A program made the translations under genes and the position numbers. Of a stretch of DNA of 64,000 nt, positions 8,166 to 17,967 are shown piece by piece (position 1 is the stretch's first letter; every line of letters begins with the position of its first letter). The notes under the pieces were generated by a model that did not search any database, had not been told where the DNA came from, and worked only from the letters and a program-made list of their open reading frames with translations. Source of the stretch: CAZDDI01 sp964504195 (GTDB lineage: Bacteria; Chloroflexota; Anaerolineae; B4-G1; SLSP01); NCBI GenBank assembly GCA_964504195.1, contig CAZDDI010000002.1, positions 120,207 to 184,206 of the forward strand, written 5' to 3'.

Positions 8166-10514
8166 TCATGGGTTGAAGAAATTCCTGAGCACCAGCGGTA
8201 AATAAATCTGCATTTCTTCCCGGCGCGCAATCGGGCCGCTATCGAACGAGACATATTGCAGGTAGAGCAAGGTGCTATCCATAGGGTTATTGTAACTGAT
8301 GGTGATGGGCAGGCTGTAGGTCATTTCTGGGACTGTTGCCGGGATCAGGACGGATTCCGGCACGCGGAAGTGGATGTAGTAGCCTTCGCCGGGCTGATTG
8401 GGGATGCCGTCGCCGGTGAAATCGTAGGGTAGCATTAAGGGCGACGTATAGACGGTTGTGGTGGTCGCCAGCGTGAGTGTTAGCGCGATATCTGCGGCGG
8501 GTATGTCCGGTGTGAACAGGGTGATGCCCGTGCCAGCCACATGGAACGGGCCTTGCTCGTTGTAGGGATCGTTTAGCATGTCGCCGATGAGGGTTGTTGG
8601 AATATCGAGCGTAATCGGCGTGCTGGTTCCCGGTTGTAAGGGCGGCACATCGGTTTGAGCCGGATGCAGGTCGCCGTGATCGGTGACGAAGAGGATGAAT
8701 TGCTCGTGGGAGTCCATCATTCCGCTGATGTGCTCTAATGCCTGACGCAGCCCCTCGAGTGTGCCAGGATAATCCCAACCGCCGGGTATGCTGGTAGGCC
8801 CATCCATCCCCACTGCCGTGACGGTGGTGTGCGGATCGCTCGCAAAGTTTGCCTTGATAGCATCGCGGTCGGCTATATCACGCGCGGTGTGCTCGGGATT
8901 GGCACTGCGACAGCCGCCATAGACCAGAACGTGGCGGCTGCGAATATCGCCAGTGGGATTAACCGGCGCGAGGGAGATAACATCTCCGGCAGTGAAGGGG
9001 ACTTCCAGCCCGGCTTTACCGCTTACGCCGTCCGCGTGGACATCGGCACTGGTGCGGCCTGATTCAGCCCTTAGCCCGCGCGCGGCATCATCGTGATAGC
9101 CGCCGTAGTAAGTGGGGCGACCGGGCATGTTGCCGGCGAGAATGCCAGTGTTTGCGCGTCCCGCGAAACTATCCACCATATCTCCAGCGTAGCACTGTGA
9201 GAAGACCAGCAGCGTGCTATGATAGTGGGGGATGTAGCGATCAAGCATCGCGCGCAGTGCGGCTTCGGTGATAGGGGGGCCTTGTTCTGTGCAGAGCGTG
9301 GCGTAGGGCGGCGGTGTCTGCACCGTGAGCGGATGTGGTGGGGTGCGATCTTCCTGACCCCAGATATCTTCCACTACCAGCGATATGTGGTACGAGCCTA
9401 CTGGCAAGAACAGGGCCGCATATTCATCCTGTGTCTGCCAGAAGCGTCCTCCCGTGAGGTCTGCAATTTCCCAGCGATAGATAAGCCGCTCCTCACCGGG
9501 CTGAGCGTGGAATGACTCCCGTGCATCCAGTCGGATGAGCGTGTCGGCCATGGCTATGCCGGTGGGTGTCATCACAAAGTGGGCGTGGGGGAGTGCGCCG
9601 GGCATCAATGGCTCATCTGTGAAGATGAGCTCGGCGTGGAAGTGGGCCGGGGGCAGCTTATCTGCGTAGGTGATAGTGACCGTGACGCCTTCGTGGTGCC
9701 CGATGTCGGGCGTAAACTCATGCACTTGGGCTTCAATGAAGTCGGGGGTGAACAGCACTTCTCCTACATGCATGACCGGGAAGAACGGGGTGATGGTGAT
9801 GTAAGCAGCGCCGACAAGATTGACGTCTGCTTCGGCGCCGAGGAGCGGGCGGATGGTGAACCAGCCAAAGCCGCCGGTGGGGGCTACATGGTTGGCGACT
9901 CGCAATCCGCCGATGGTGTATTGCGCCGCGGTGCGCGCTTCTTTACGATCCTCGTCGCTGAGCGCTGTGCCCGCTACGTTGCTGGTGCTCTGCTTCATGA
10001 TGTCGCCCGCGCCGAAGGTGTGATCGAGGCGCATGGCGTGGCCGAACTCGTGCATGATCGTGCGCACGCGATTGCGCCCAGCGGGCGGCGTGCCCCAGTT
10101 GGCAGCAGCGTTGTTGTTGATGTTAATCGTGCCGCCGGTAGCCGTCCCGCTCCAGGCTCCGGCGCTGCCGTTGACCAGACAACTGCCCAGCGTAATCGAA
10201 CCATCGGCAGCAGCGCCTCCCATATTGTCCTGCCCCACGGTGATGTCCGCTTGCGCGCAGTCAGCCACCTTCGTGAGCGTCCAGCCGAGGGCTTCGGCAT
10301 TCCAGGCAGCGGCGGCCGCATCTACATCGCTGGTGAAGCCCGCATCGTCGCCGGTGACGCAGTATTTGAGCTCCCGCTTGGGTTTGCCGTTTTCGCCAGT
10401 AGGCCAATCAAAGCGCGGATCTACGTTCGCTGTGGTGGGCCATACAACGAGGGCCATGAGAAGTGTCGCTAACAAGAGGGTCAAGCCAATCAAGGGGAAT
10501 TTTTTCCAGCGCAT
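8166..10514 (-). CDS. Secreted matrixin-like zinc protease with a legumain/caspase-like second half
   Basis: This 782-residue exported protein has a signal peptide at about 1-30. Residues 40-195 carry the zincin motif H155-E-F-G-H159 with the third ligand H165 and a following DIM Met-turn, as in matrixins. A polar Ig/PKD-like middle (about 200-420) follows. A second unit (about 420-640) contains FSQC441YAGDM and FVTDH613GD, which look like the cysteine and histidine motifs of clan CD peptidases such as legumain, but in the reverse order to legumain. The C-terminus ends in IYLPLVLRNFFNP, a tail shared with the ice-binding protein at 32.4 kb. The start has a strong AAGGAG site. It is transcribed alone. 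The zinc protease call is firm; the cysteine-peptidase half is inference. Confidence 0.82.
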   Translation of the reverse strand: MRWKKFPLIGLTLLLATLLMALVVWPTTANVDPRFDWPTGENGKPKRELKYCVTGDDAGFTSDVDAAAAAWNAEALGWTLTKVADCAQADITVGQDNMGGAAADGSITLGSCLVNGSAGAWSGTATGGTININNNAAANWGTPPAGRNRVRTIMHEFGHAMRLDHTFGAGDIMKQSTSNVAGTALSDEDRKEARTAAQYTIGGLRVANHVAPTGGFGWFTIRPLLGAEADVNLVGAAYITITPFFPVMHVGEVLFTPDFIEAQVHEFTPDIGHHEGVTVTITYADKLPPAHFHAELIFTDEPLMPGALPHAHFVMTPTGIAMADTLIRLDARESFHAQPGEERLIYRWEIADLTGGRFWQTQDEYAALFLPVGSYHISLVVEDIWGQEDRTPPHPLTVQTPPPYATLCTEQGPPITEAALRAMLDRYIPHYHSTLLVFSQCYAGDMVDSFAGRANTGILAGNMPGRPTYYGGYHDDAARGLRAESGRTSADVHADGVSGKAGLEVPFTAGDVISLAPVNPTGDIRSRHVLVYGGCRSANPEHTARDIADRDAIKANFASDPHTTVTAVGMDGPTSIPGGWDYPGTLEGLRQALEHISGMMDSHEQFILFVTDHGDLHPAQTDVPPLQPGTSTPITLDIPTTLIGDMLNDPYNEQGPFHVAGTGITLFTPDIPAADIALTLTLATTTTVYTSPLMLPYDFTGDGIPNQPGEGYYIHFRVPESVLIPATVPEMTYSLPITISYNNPMDSTLLYLQYVSFDSGPIARREEMQIYLPLVLRNFFNP

Positions 10515-10702
10515 TGCAATCTCCTTTCGCGTAACTATACAGCCAACAACGAAGTTTGGAGCCGCAAACTGGGATGTGTGAATGATGGGCGGTTGTGGAG
10601 GAAAGGAACTATCAATAAACCAGTTCGCCGCCTCCTACTTTTCAGTATAGGGCAAGTGGGGGGCGCTGTCAAGCTATTGATAAAGTTTTATGCAAAACAA
10701 AA

Positions 10703-10747
10703 CGCGATTCGTAAAACATACTTTGTGTCTGTGTTTTACGAATCGCG
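10703..10747 (-). terminator. Rho-independent terminator of the coiled-coil gene
   Basis: A perfect 16-bp stem (10703-10718 with 10732-10747) and a 13-nt loop begin about 10 nt after the stop of the minus-strand coiled-coil gene. On that strand they are followed by TTTTGTTTTG. Confidence 0.75.
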
Positions 10748-10757
10748 TGGCTCGACC

Positions 10758-11969
10758 CTACAGTAATTCTTTGTGCTTTTCCTCGGCAAATTTGCGCAAA
10801 GCTTTTATTTGTTCTGTTGGTTGTTTTGTGCTGGCCTGCGCGATCTCTCGTGCTGCTTGTACCCAGGGGTCGTGGCGACTACGCAGCTCTTCCCATAAGG
10901 CAACGATTTGTTGATAGTAGAGTGTTGCTTGCTCGCCAAATTCGGCAGATTGCTCTACGACCTTTTGGTTAGTCAAATCTTGTCGGCGCCAGCGGTCTTC
11001 CTCAGTGACGACGCGCTTCTGCCAGTCGCGGGCGAAGTTAGCCTGCCACTCTTCCCACTGACGGCGTAGGCGTTCGTCGGCGAGCCGTTGCATCTCCGCG
11101 GCCTCATTTTGGCGTTTGTCAAGGCGTACCTGGAATGCTTCTAATCCATCTAGCGCCTGTTTGTTCTGGTTGTAGAGTAGCGCGTAGCGTTGTGTCTGTT
11201 CCAACATTTTTCCCAATTCTGCATTGACCTTTTCGGCCTGATCAACGTATTGTTTCATCCGCTGCTCGCGCTGGAAATCGGCTACGCGCAGTTCTTCAAT
11301 GCGGGGATCGTAGGACTTGGCGATTTGGATAGCTTCTTCTACCCGTGCTGGGAGCTTGCGCACGCTGTCTTCCAGGCGGACATGGCGAGCGTTGATCTCA
11401 TCGTAAGCTTTGCGTAGCGGGGGGATTTCACCTTCGACAGCTGCAATCCGGCGCGTGTCACCTCGGCGTTGTTCTTCAAGGTAGACAATGGTTTGCAAGC
11501 GGTCATCGGTGCGTTTGGTGAGGTCGGCTAGTGAGTTGACTATCTGTGTCATCTGCGTTTGTAGCCGCTGCGTATCTGCTGCGTGTGCTTTGAGCGTTTC
11601 GTGAATGGGGTTGAAAACTCGCAAGCGTTTCTCCAAATCCGTAACTTGTGCGGAGAAGGATTCCATTTCAGTCCGGCGCAGGCGTTCTGATTCGGTGCGT
11701 TCGCGGCGTGCTACTTCACGCATCTCTTCGACCATGCCGGAGAGGTCGCGGTGCGTTTTCTCAATCATGGCCGGGTAGTCTTCGGTCATCCGCAGATCTG
11801 CCCGCAATGTAGTGATATCTTGGTGCAACGAGGTAATCTCTTTGGCTTGATTTGCCAATAGTTCGTTTTGCTGTTCCAGGCGTTCTTCGAGGGCGACAAT
11901 CAGTAACTTGTCCTTCTTGCGCTCGTCATCCAGCCATCGAATCATTTGTTCAAGCTGTGAAAGCTCCAT
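10758..11969 (-). CDS. Long coiled-coil protein of unknown function
   Basis: This 403-residue, highly charged protein is predicted by its heptad pattern to be almost entirely coiled coil from about residue 5 to 390. It is rich in Glu, Arg, Gln and Leu with few prolines, and has no signal peptide, membrane helix or ATPase motif. It resembles the rod parts of SMC-like or DivIVA-like proteins but lacks their defining heads, so it is likely a cytoplasmic scaffold or filament protein. A GAGGAG site precedes the ATG. It lies directly downstream of the YfhO/flippase fusion gene on the same strand with a 77-bp gap, so cotranscription is possible, and it has its own terminator. No function is claimed. 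Confidence 0.75.
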   Translation of the reverse strand: MELSQLEQMIRWLDDERKKDKLLIVALEERLEQQNELLANQAKEITSLHQDITTLRADLRMTEDYPAMIEKTHRDLSGMVEEMREVARRERTESERLRRTEMESFSAQVTDLEKRLRVFNPIHETLKAHAADTQRLQTQMTQIVNSLADLTKRTDDRLQTIVYLEEQRRGDTRRIAAVEGEIPPLRKAYDEINARHVRLEDSVRKLPARVEEAIQIAKSYDPRIEELRVADFQREQRMKQYVDQAEKVNAELGKMLEQTQRYALLYNQNKQALDGLEAFQVRLDKRQNEAAEMQRLADERLRRQWEEWQANFARDWQKRVVTEEDRWRRQDLTNQKVVEQSAEFGEQATLYYQQIVALWEELRSRHDPWVQAAREIAQASTKQPTEQIKALRKFAEEKHKELL

Positions 11970-12046
11970 GTTTTACTCCTCAACAAATCACAAATCCTAT
12001 GTTTACCATTGCTCCTATTATCCGCATAATGGGCGGATAGGCAACT

Positions 12047-15000
12047 TCATCGCAGGGTAGGGCGGAGCAGCTGCCGCTCTTCGGCAGTGAGGGGATGTAA
12101 CCGCCATATAATTAGCGGATATACCACTAGTACGCTGGTGAAGGCTATATACCTGCTTAGCGGCAGCAGCGCCAGCGCGACCAGCCCGGCGATAAGGGTA
12201 GCCAGTACCGGACGCCCTACCAGTTCAAGCCAATTCAGTTTACCTGTTTCGCCTTGCAGCCCGTACACGAAAGCGATCAGCAGCACCAACTCTGAGCAGA
12301 TGGTGGTAATGGCCGAGGCGATGTAGCCATATTGCGGGATGAAGAGCAGGTTGGTGAGCAGGTTGAAGCTCAGGCCGATGACAAAGGCGCGGGTGAGGTA
12401 GCGTTGGCGGTTCATGGCGATCAGCACATAGTTGGTGAGGCTGTTGATCCAGCCAATGGGGATAGACCAGATCATCACCTGCAACGCAATCATCGAGTGG
12501 GGGAGGAAGGCTTGGTCGCCTAATACCAGCACCAGTTCGCGCGCGCTCAGGGTGGTGAGGATGGCGATAGGCAGGGCCAGCGTCACCAGCAGCTTGACGC
12601 TCAACTTGTAGAAGCGCACGAGCGCGGTGGGATCTTCGCGCGCCTGCCGGGAGACGATGGGGAACACCGCCATCGTGAACATCGCAGGGATGACGTTGAG
12701 CGCATCCAGGAATTTGTAGGCGGTGGAGTACCAGCCGACGATGGCGCTGCCTTTGAGCGCTTCTAGCACGACCACATCAATCTTGAAGAAGAGCGAGGCC
12801 AGCAGGTGATTGAGCATCAGCGGCCACGATTCGCGCAGCATATCCGGAAACAGACTGCGATCGAGCTGCCAGGTAGGGCGGAAGAAGTAGCGGATGCTCA
12901 GGATTGCCAGAACACCCAGTGTGATGCTGCTGATGACCACCGATGCGCCCGCCAGTCCCACGATGCCCCAGCCCGCCAGTAGGACGGCTGCGCCGAGTGT
13001 AGCTTTGAGCAGCGCCGAGAAGGTCTGGATGGCCGCCGGATATTCGGCGCGCTCGTAGGCATAGAACAGCGCAGAGAGGCCGGTGGAGATGGAGTTGGGA
13101 ATCAGTCCCAGATAGAGCAGGCCGATGGCCCACAGGGTCGCGGCATTGAGCTGTGGCACGACCAGCCCTTGGCGCAGCGCGAGGAACGCGATGAGCGCCG
13201 GGATGCCCAGGCCGCTCAGCAGCAGTCGCATGGCGGTGGTGTTGAAGAGATAGCGGTTGGCCTGCGCGCGCTCGCGGGCCACCTCGCGGGTGAGGTACAC
13301 GTTCAGCCCGAAGTTGGTGAGAATGTCGAACCAGCCGAAGATGACGATGGCGTAGTAGTAATCGCCCGCATCCGCCGGGCCGAGAATACGCAGCATGAGC
13401 GCCGCTAGTGCGAAATCAATCATGCGGTTGAAGAGGTTGAGCAGAATGGGCGCGAGGCTGTTCTTGGCGACACGCTGCACGGTGCTCTCGTCGCCGGTCT
13501 CGCGGTAGGCGTGTCGCCACAGCCACAGCGCGGCCAGGAAGAGCCACGTCATCCCGGCAAGGAACGATGCGAAAGCGCCCACCTTCACGCTATCGGGGCT
13601 ATACTTGAAGCGCACCGTCCACGCCCCGGATTCCAGCCGCACCCCCCGGAACTGTCCGGTGATGCGGGCGATGCCTAGCTCGACTTCTTCCGACTCTGGT
13701 GTGCCCGCAGGGCGCGCAAACGCCTTCCAGCCGGGATAGTACGCATCAGTGAGCACCAGCCAGCCTGGCGCGTCGAGCGTCGCCTCTATTACCACCTGGT
13801 TCGGGGTATAATCTGCTACCGGCTGCGCCTGGGGCGTCCCTGGCACGCTCAGCAGCGAGGGGAACGCGCGTAACGGGTTTTCCGGCCCTATCCAGCCCAC
13901 ATCCCCAGCTTCCACCAGGACAACCAAGCGCGGGTCGTATTGCTGGATTGCTGTGCCGATGGCTTCCACATTGGGGACCATCATGGTGGCCGTGAGCGGC
14001 AGGCTGTACGCGCGCGGCATGACCCCCAGGTTCTCGTAGATGCGGGTCGCGCCGTGCTGGTAGACCAGCCGGTACTTGGGCAGCGGAATCTCATCCACGG
14101 TGAGGATGTACTTGATGTTTAACAGGTCGGTGAGCGGGCTATCCAGCGCCGCGAAGCTCTTGAACGGGGCGATGCGGTTGTAGAGCAGCTCGCCCTGCGG
14201 CTCAATCCAGCCCATGTAGCGGGCGTACTGCGCCGAGAATAGGCTATCATATCCCCGCACGTCCTGGAAGTCGTAGAACATCCCCACGTTCGCGTTGAAG
14301 ACCTTGCTGCCGTGTGGGTCGAAGGTGGAGAAGCGCCATAGGCTGGTATCCTGGTGGAGAAATTCCACTGGTGGGGGGACATACTCCAGCAGCGCCGGAT
14401 CCACCGCCGGATTGAAGCCCCAGCCAAACGTGACGAGATCAGCGGTCAGGGCGACGACAGCCAACAGTTGCCACACAGGACGGCGGCCCAGCCGGACGGG
14501 CAGGTAGATGGGACAGCGGGAGACGCGCAGCGTGATGCCCGCTAGCAGCAGGTGCAGCCCGGCCAGCTGCACCCAGGGGAACAGGTAGGAGTAAAACGCG
14601 CGGTAATCGGGGAAAGCGTCCGGCGCTTTCGCCAGTGACCAGAAAGCGCGCTCGATCCAGGGTTCGAACGTGGGGAAGGCTAGCCGCGAGACCCACAGGC
14701 CTGCCAGCAGCAGCAGGCCGCTCCACAGCGCGCTCACCCCCAGCAGGCTGACCAGATTGGGCGCAGTATCGAAGTAGAGAAGGCGCTGCCACAGGCGGCG
14801 CGGATAGCGTATTCGTACGCCGCCATCTGGCCCGTGCGTTACGCGCCAGCGCGCCACTTCGGTCGCGCCGAGCGCAGCCAGCGCAGCGACGGATACCGAT
14901 AGGGGGAAAATCCACCGGAAGGGCGAGTGCGATTGGTTGAGGAAGGGTAGGTAGTAGACCAGCGTGTAGACGGGCGTGCCGAAGATGCAGCCCAGCGAGA

Positions 15001-16234
15001 ACAGTGCGAGCAGGGTGAAGAACGGGATGTAGGGATGGCGTATCCAGCGCAGCAGTGCTCTGCGCACGCCGCTTTCAGCGGATGTGGACGCGCGTAGGGG
15101 GGCGAGTACGGCCAGCAGTGCGAGCAGCAGCGGCAGCACGCCCAGATACGCGCCCCCTTCGACGTAGTTCTTGATGCCCCAATCGAACGCGTCGATGCTT
15201 TGCCCGTAGGCGTTCACTGTTGCAGGCACGGTCTGCCCGGTGAACACATCGCGCAGCGTGTGATGGGTGGGATTCCCGAAGAAGTTGGGGATGAGGAAGG
15301 TGAGCACGCGCCGGGGCGGGTAGGCCCAGCCCAGAATGTCCTGGAGCGTGCTCCGGCTCTGGCGGAAGCTGCCCTGCACCACTTCGTAGAGTGGGATGAG
15401 CTGCACCGCGCCCAGACACAGCCCCAGCACGACCATGACCAGCAACAACAGCGCCGGGCTGAGCAGCTCCTGCCGCCAGGTGGCGCGCGGCGTGGTCGCA
15501 GCAACATAGCCGAGGCGCCAGGCGGCAAATGCACCTAGTGTCAACAGCACAAAGTAGGTGACTTCAGCGTGCCCGGCGAGGATTTGCATTCCTAACGCGG
15601 CTGCGCCGAGTAGCGCCCAGGGGAGGGTGGCCCGGCGGCCCATAAATCTAGCCTGGCGGATGGTCAAATCGCACAGCGCTAGCAGCAGTGGCAACCACGA
15701 GGCTGCTGCGATAATCATCGGGTGGACGGCAGACACCACCAGGAAGCCGCAGAGCTCGAAGGCGATGCCGGCCAGCAAGCTGCCAGTTCGGCGCGCGCCT
15801 ATGACGCGCGCCAGCACATACATCCACAGCCCGGCCAGCCCCAGCTGCACGACCGTGAACACACCATAGGCGCGGGGCAACGGTAGCAGGTAGTAGATCG
15901 CGCTGAGGGGGTATAGCCCGGCGTGTTGCCCATTGGCGAGGAAGGGATGCCCGCCGAAGATGTAGGGGTCCCAGAGCGGTAGCTCGCGCTCGCCGATAGC
16001 CTGGAGCAGGAACCGCTTCCAGGGGTAGTTTTGCAGGATCAGATCGGCCAGGAGCGCGTTCTGGGGTGGGGTGGCGTGTAGTTCTTCAGCGGCAGTCGCA
16101 TAAGGCTCGAACGTGTAGATTGCATCTATTGGCAACAACGTGTGGTTGCCGAGCGTAACCGGTGCGAAGAGCAGCAGAGGAATCAGCAGCAGCACCGCGA
16201 CAGCGAACAGGTCGGGTAAGAGTTTCCGCGTCAT
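12047..16234 (-). CDS. YfhO-like membrane protein fused to a polysaccharide flippase
   Basis: This 1395-residue polytopic membrane protein joins two recognised families. Residues 1 to about 900 match the YfhO group: a glycosyltransferase-C-like membrane domain with more than ten helices and a large extracytoplasmic domain at about 600-890. In Gram-positive bacteria YfhO-type proteins decorate surface polymers with sugars from lipid carriers. From about residue 915 (STVQRVAKNSLAPILLNLFN) to the end it matches the Wzx/MATE-type oligosaccharide flippase family, with about 12-14 helices. One chain could therefore both flip a lipid-linked sugar and transfer it, but that coupling is inference. The frame is open throughout, so this is not two genes. 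No other glycan-synthesis genes sit beside it. Confidence 0.85.
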   Translation of the reverse strand: MTRKLLPDLFAVAVLLLIPLLLFAPVTLGNHTLLPIDAIYTFEPYATAAEELHATPPQNALLADLILQNYPWKRFLLQAIGERELPLWDPYIFGGHPFLANGQHAGLYPLSAIYYLLPLPRAYGVFTVVQLGLAGLWMYVLARVIGARRTGSLLAGIAFELCGFLVVSAVHPMIIAAASWLPLLLALCDLTIRQARFMGRRATLPWALLGAAALGMQILAGHAEVTYFVLLTLGAFAAWRLGYVAATTPRATWRQELLSPALLLLVMVVLGLCLGAVQLIPLYEVVQGSFRQSRSTLQDILGWAYPPRRVLTFLIPNFFGNPTHHTLRDVFTGQTVPATVNAYGQSIDAFDWGIKNYVEGGAYLGVLPLLLALLAVLAPLRASTSAESGVRRALLRWIRHPYIPFFTLLALFSLGCIFGTPVYTLVYYLPFLNQSHSPFRWIFPLSVSVAALAALGATEVARWRVTHGPDGGVRIRYPRRLWQRLLYFDTAPNLVSLLGVSALWSGLLLLAGLWVSRLAFPTFEPWIERAFWSLAKAPDAFPDYRAFYSYLFPWVQLAGLHLLLAGITLRVSRCPIYLPVRLGRRPVWQLLAVVALTADLVTFGWGFNPAVDPALLEYVPPPVEFLHQDTSLWRFSTFDPHGSKVFNANVGMFYDFQDVRGYDSLFSAQYARYMGWIEPQGELLYNRIAPFKSFAALDSPLTDLLNIKYILTVDEIPLPKYRLVYQHGATRIYENLGVMPRAYSLPLTATMMVPNVEAIGTAIQQYDPRLVVLVEAGDVGWIGPENPLRAFPSLLSVPGTPQAQPVADYTPNQVVIEATLDAPGWLVLTDAYYPGWKAFARPAGTPESEEVELGIARITGQFRGVRLESGAWTVRFKYSPDSVKVGAFASFLAGMTWLFLAALWLWRHAYRETGDESTVQRVAKNSLAPILLNLFNRMIDFALAALMLRILGPADAGDYYYAIVIFGWFDILTNFGLNVYLTREVARERAQANRYLFNTTAMRLLLSGLGIPALIAFLALRQGLVVPQLNAATLWAIGLLYLGLIPNSISTGLSALFYAYERAEYPAAIQTFSALLKATLGAAVLLAGWGIVGLAGASVVISSITLGVLAILSIRYFFRPTWQLDRSLFPDMLRESWPLMLNHLLASLFFKIDVVVLEALKGSAIVGWYSTAYKFLDALNVIPAMFTMAVFPIVSRQAREDPTALVRFYKLSVKLLVTLALPIAILTTLSARELVLVLGDQAFLPHSMIALQVMIWSIPIGWINSLTNYVLIAMNRQRYLTRAFVIGLSFNLLTNLLFIPQYGYIASAITTICSELVLLIAFVYGLQGETGKLNWLELVGRPVLATLIAGLVALALLPLSRYIAFTSVLVVYPLIIWRLHPLTAEERQLLRPTLR

Positions 16235-16356
16235 GAAGTTATTTTATGGGGTAATGGGTGCTGGGTGAGGGGTTATAGAACACCCATTTTCCATTTCCCA
16301 TCTCGCGTTTCGATGATGTAGGTAATCGCACAAGGGTAGTGCCTCCACAAAATAAA

Positions 16357-16393
16357 ACAGGGCCTTCGAGCTGGGCGGCTCGCACGGCCCTGT
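16357..16393 (-). terminator. Rho-independent terminator of the roadblock-V4R-receiver operon
   Basis: An ACAGGGCC/GGCCCTGT outer stem with an inner CGAGC/GCTCG stem is followed on the minus strand by TTTTATTTTG, just after the stop of the receiver-protein gene. Confidence 0.8.
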
Positions 16394-16410
16394 AATTAAC
16401 AAATGCGTGT

Positions 16411-17298
16411 TCAGGCCTCGGCTGGGGGGAACAGTGTCTCTCGCAAGGTAGTCAATCCACCATCGCGCGGGGTTTCTTCAGAACCCAGGCCATTGATGTC
16501 AAACGTGATCCGTGGCAAGGGTGATCCATCGCTCCGCGCGCCGCTTTCCCAATCCCGGTGCGGGTAGAAGAATGAAATCGCCTCGCTTAGCCGCTGGTGC
16601 AAGCGTCCCAAAACAATGTAACGTTGCCCTTTGGGAATGACCAGCATAAATTCGTAAGTGTCCAGTTGCCCTACAAATGGGTCGCGCGTCACCACCTCGG
16701 CGGCGGTGTTACGGAGGATCAGTACCACTGCTCGCAATACATCATCATGCGTTACAAAGCCGTAGGCGTGGCTAAATTCTTTCATTCCCTGGAGCCGCAA
16801 GCCAATCAGTGCAAGGTTGGTGTCATGGGCGACACGATCAGCTTGCTCTTCGATGAGCATGGACATGGGAAGCCCGGTAACGGGGTGTAGTAACGAATCA
16901 ATATTGCTGCGGAGGATGATGTTACGCACCCGATAGCGTAGCTCTTGCACATCGAATGGTTTGGTGATATAGTCCACGGCTCCCAATTCAAGCCCTGTGA
17001 GGCGATCCATGCGATCGCGGCGCTCGGTGAGGAAGATAATGGGTGTGCGCTCGGTGCGTCGTTGTGAGCGCAGGTGCATACATACTTCGTAGCCGTCAAT
17101 ATCCGGCAGGTGAATATCTAACACCACCAGGTCGGGCAGTAGCTCGTTCGCCATCTTTAGCGCATCCTGGCCCCAGGCAGCATGAGAGACCTTGTACCCT
17201 AAAGAGGTGAAGTAGGCAATCAGCATATCGGCCGTGTTGGAGTCATCCTCCACCACCAGGATGTGACGAGGGGTCTCGTCTCCTGCTGTTGACATCAC
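16411..17298 (-). CDS. Response regulator with degenerate GGDEF-like output domain
   Basis: This 295-residue protein has an N-terminal receiver domain (about 11-130) with the acidic pocket E17-D18-D19, phospho-acceptor D61 (VVLDIHLPD), switch Thr (FLTERRD) and the conserved Lys in ITKPFD. The second half (about 140-270) looks like a diguanylate-cyclase fold (HPVTGLP near 140, typical of the start of GGDEF domains), but the signature is QLDTYEF instead of GGDEF. It is therefore probably catalytically dead and used for binding. It is the last gene of a three-gene operon, 12 bp after the V4R gene. The start may be GTG 17298 or ATG 17295. No histidine kinase lies nearby. Confidence 0.85.
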   Translation of the reverse strand: MMSTAGDETPRHILVVEDDSNTADMLIAYFTSLGYKVSHAAWGQDALKMANELLPDLVVLDIHLPDIDGYEVCMHLRSQRRTERTPIIFLTERRDRMDRLTGLELGAVDYITKPFDVQELRYRVRNIILRSNIDSLLHPVTGLPMSMLIEEQADRVAHDTNLALIGLRLQGMKEFSHAYGFVTHDDVLRAVVLILRNTAAEVVTRDPFVGQLDTYEFMLVIPKGQRYIVLGRLHQRLSEAISFFYPHRDWESGARSDGSPLPRITFDINGLGSEETPRDGGLTTLRETLFPPAEA

Positions 17299-17310
17299 TT
17301 GTGTTACCCC

Positions 17311-17949
17311 TTATCCAATTGGTTCTTTATAAACTGCATAGCTGCAGACTTTTTCACCCATGCCGATACAGGTGATTTCATCTACGCGGAAGGTGCGTCC
17401 ACCGCTGAGCCAGCGCAACGCCTCTTCAATGATGCCAGTGGCGATGAAGCACACCGGATGCTCAACCTTGCGGCTCCAGCACATGGAGCAGCGTTCGATG
17501 TTGTAGAGGAAGTACTCGCCGCCAGGATCGGTGACATTGGAGGCCTGATCGCTCAACGAATCGAAGACTTTCGCCAGTGCGGGCAGCCCGGCCTTGAGTT
17601 TGGCGGGCAAGGGTAACACTTTGAAGGCGAGCTCGCTCGCGCCGACTAGCGGCCCCATGCTGGGTAAGCCGCGCGCAAAGAGCACGCGCCCTAGCCGCAG
17701 CTGCAGGCCACGTCCACCGCGAGGGCCGTACATCTCCTCAAGCGCCTGGTTCAAAGCAGCGATATACGCAAAGTCAAAGCCCTTTTCCATATCGTCGGGT
17801 GGGGGGCTATCTATCCATTGCGAGAGGCCGGCCATGTTGAGGATGGCGTTCAAGCCGTTGCGTCCCATGATTTCCTCAAGGCCATCCAGGAGAATCAGAG
17901 CAAAGCGATTGGGGTAGTATAGCCCACTGGGTTCTGGGTTAATAGCCAC
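17311..17949 (-). CDS. V4R-domain protein
   Basis: This 212-residue protein has a C-terminal V4R (4-vinyl reductase-like) domain at about 95-208, a small-molecule-binding fold often coupled to signalling proteins. Five cysteines (154, 157, 167, 194, 202) lie in the usual V4R positions around ERCSMC...HPVC and could bind a metal. The N-terminal 90 residues are a helical region like that of V4R sensor proteins. The start is GTG with a clean GGAGG site 7 nt upstream. It sits between a roadblock gene (18 bp upstream) and a receiver-protein gene (12 bp downstream), which points to a sensor subunit that passes a ligand signal to its neighbours. The ligand is unknown. Confidence 0.85.
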   Translation of the reverse strand: MAINPEPSGLYYPNRFALILLDGLEEIMGRNGLNAILNMAGLSQWIDSPPPDDMEKGFDFAYIAALNQALEEMYGPRGGRGLQLRLGRVLFARGLPSMGPLVGASELAFKVLPLPAKLKAGLPALAKVFDSLSDQASNVTDPGGEYFLYNIERCSMCWSRKVEHPVCFIATGIIEEALRWLSGGRTFRVDEITCIGMGEKVCSYAVYKEPIG

Positions 17950-17967
17950 TGCTAACCTCCTTTGTCA

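Noticed and set aside
9579..10472. 297-residue frame antisense to the zinc protease
   Set aside because: It lies antisense to the signal peptide and the HExxHxxxxxH region of a convincing gene, and has no recognisable motif.
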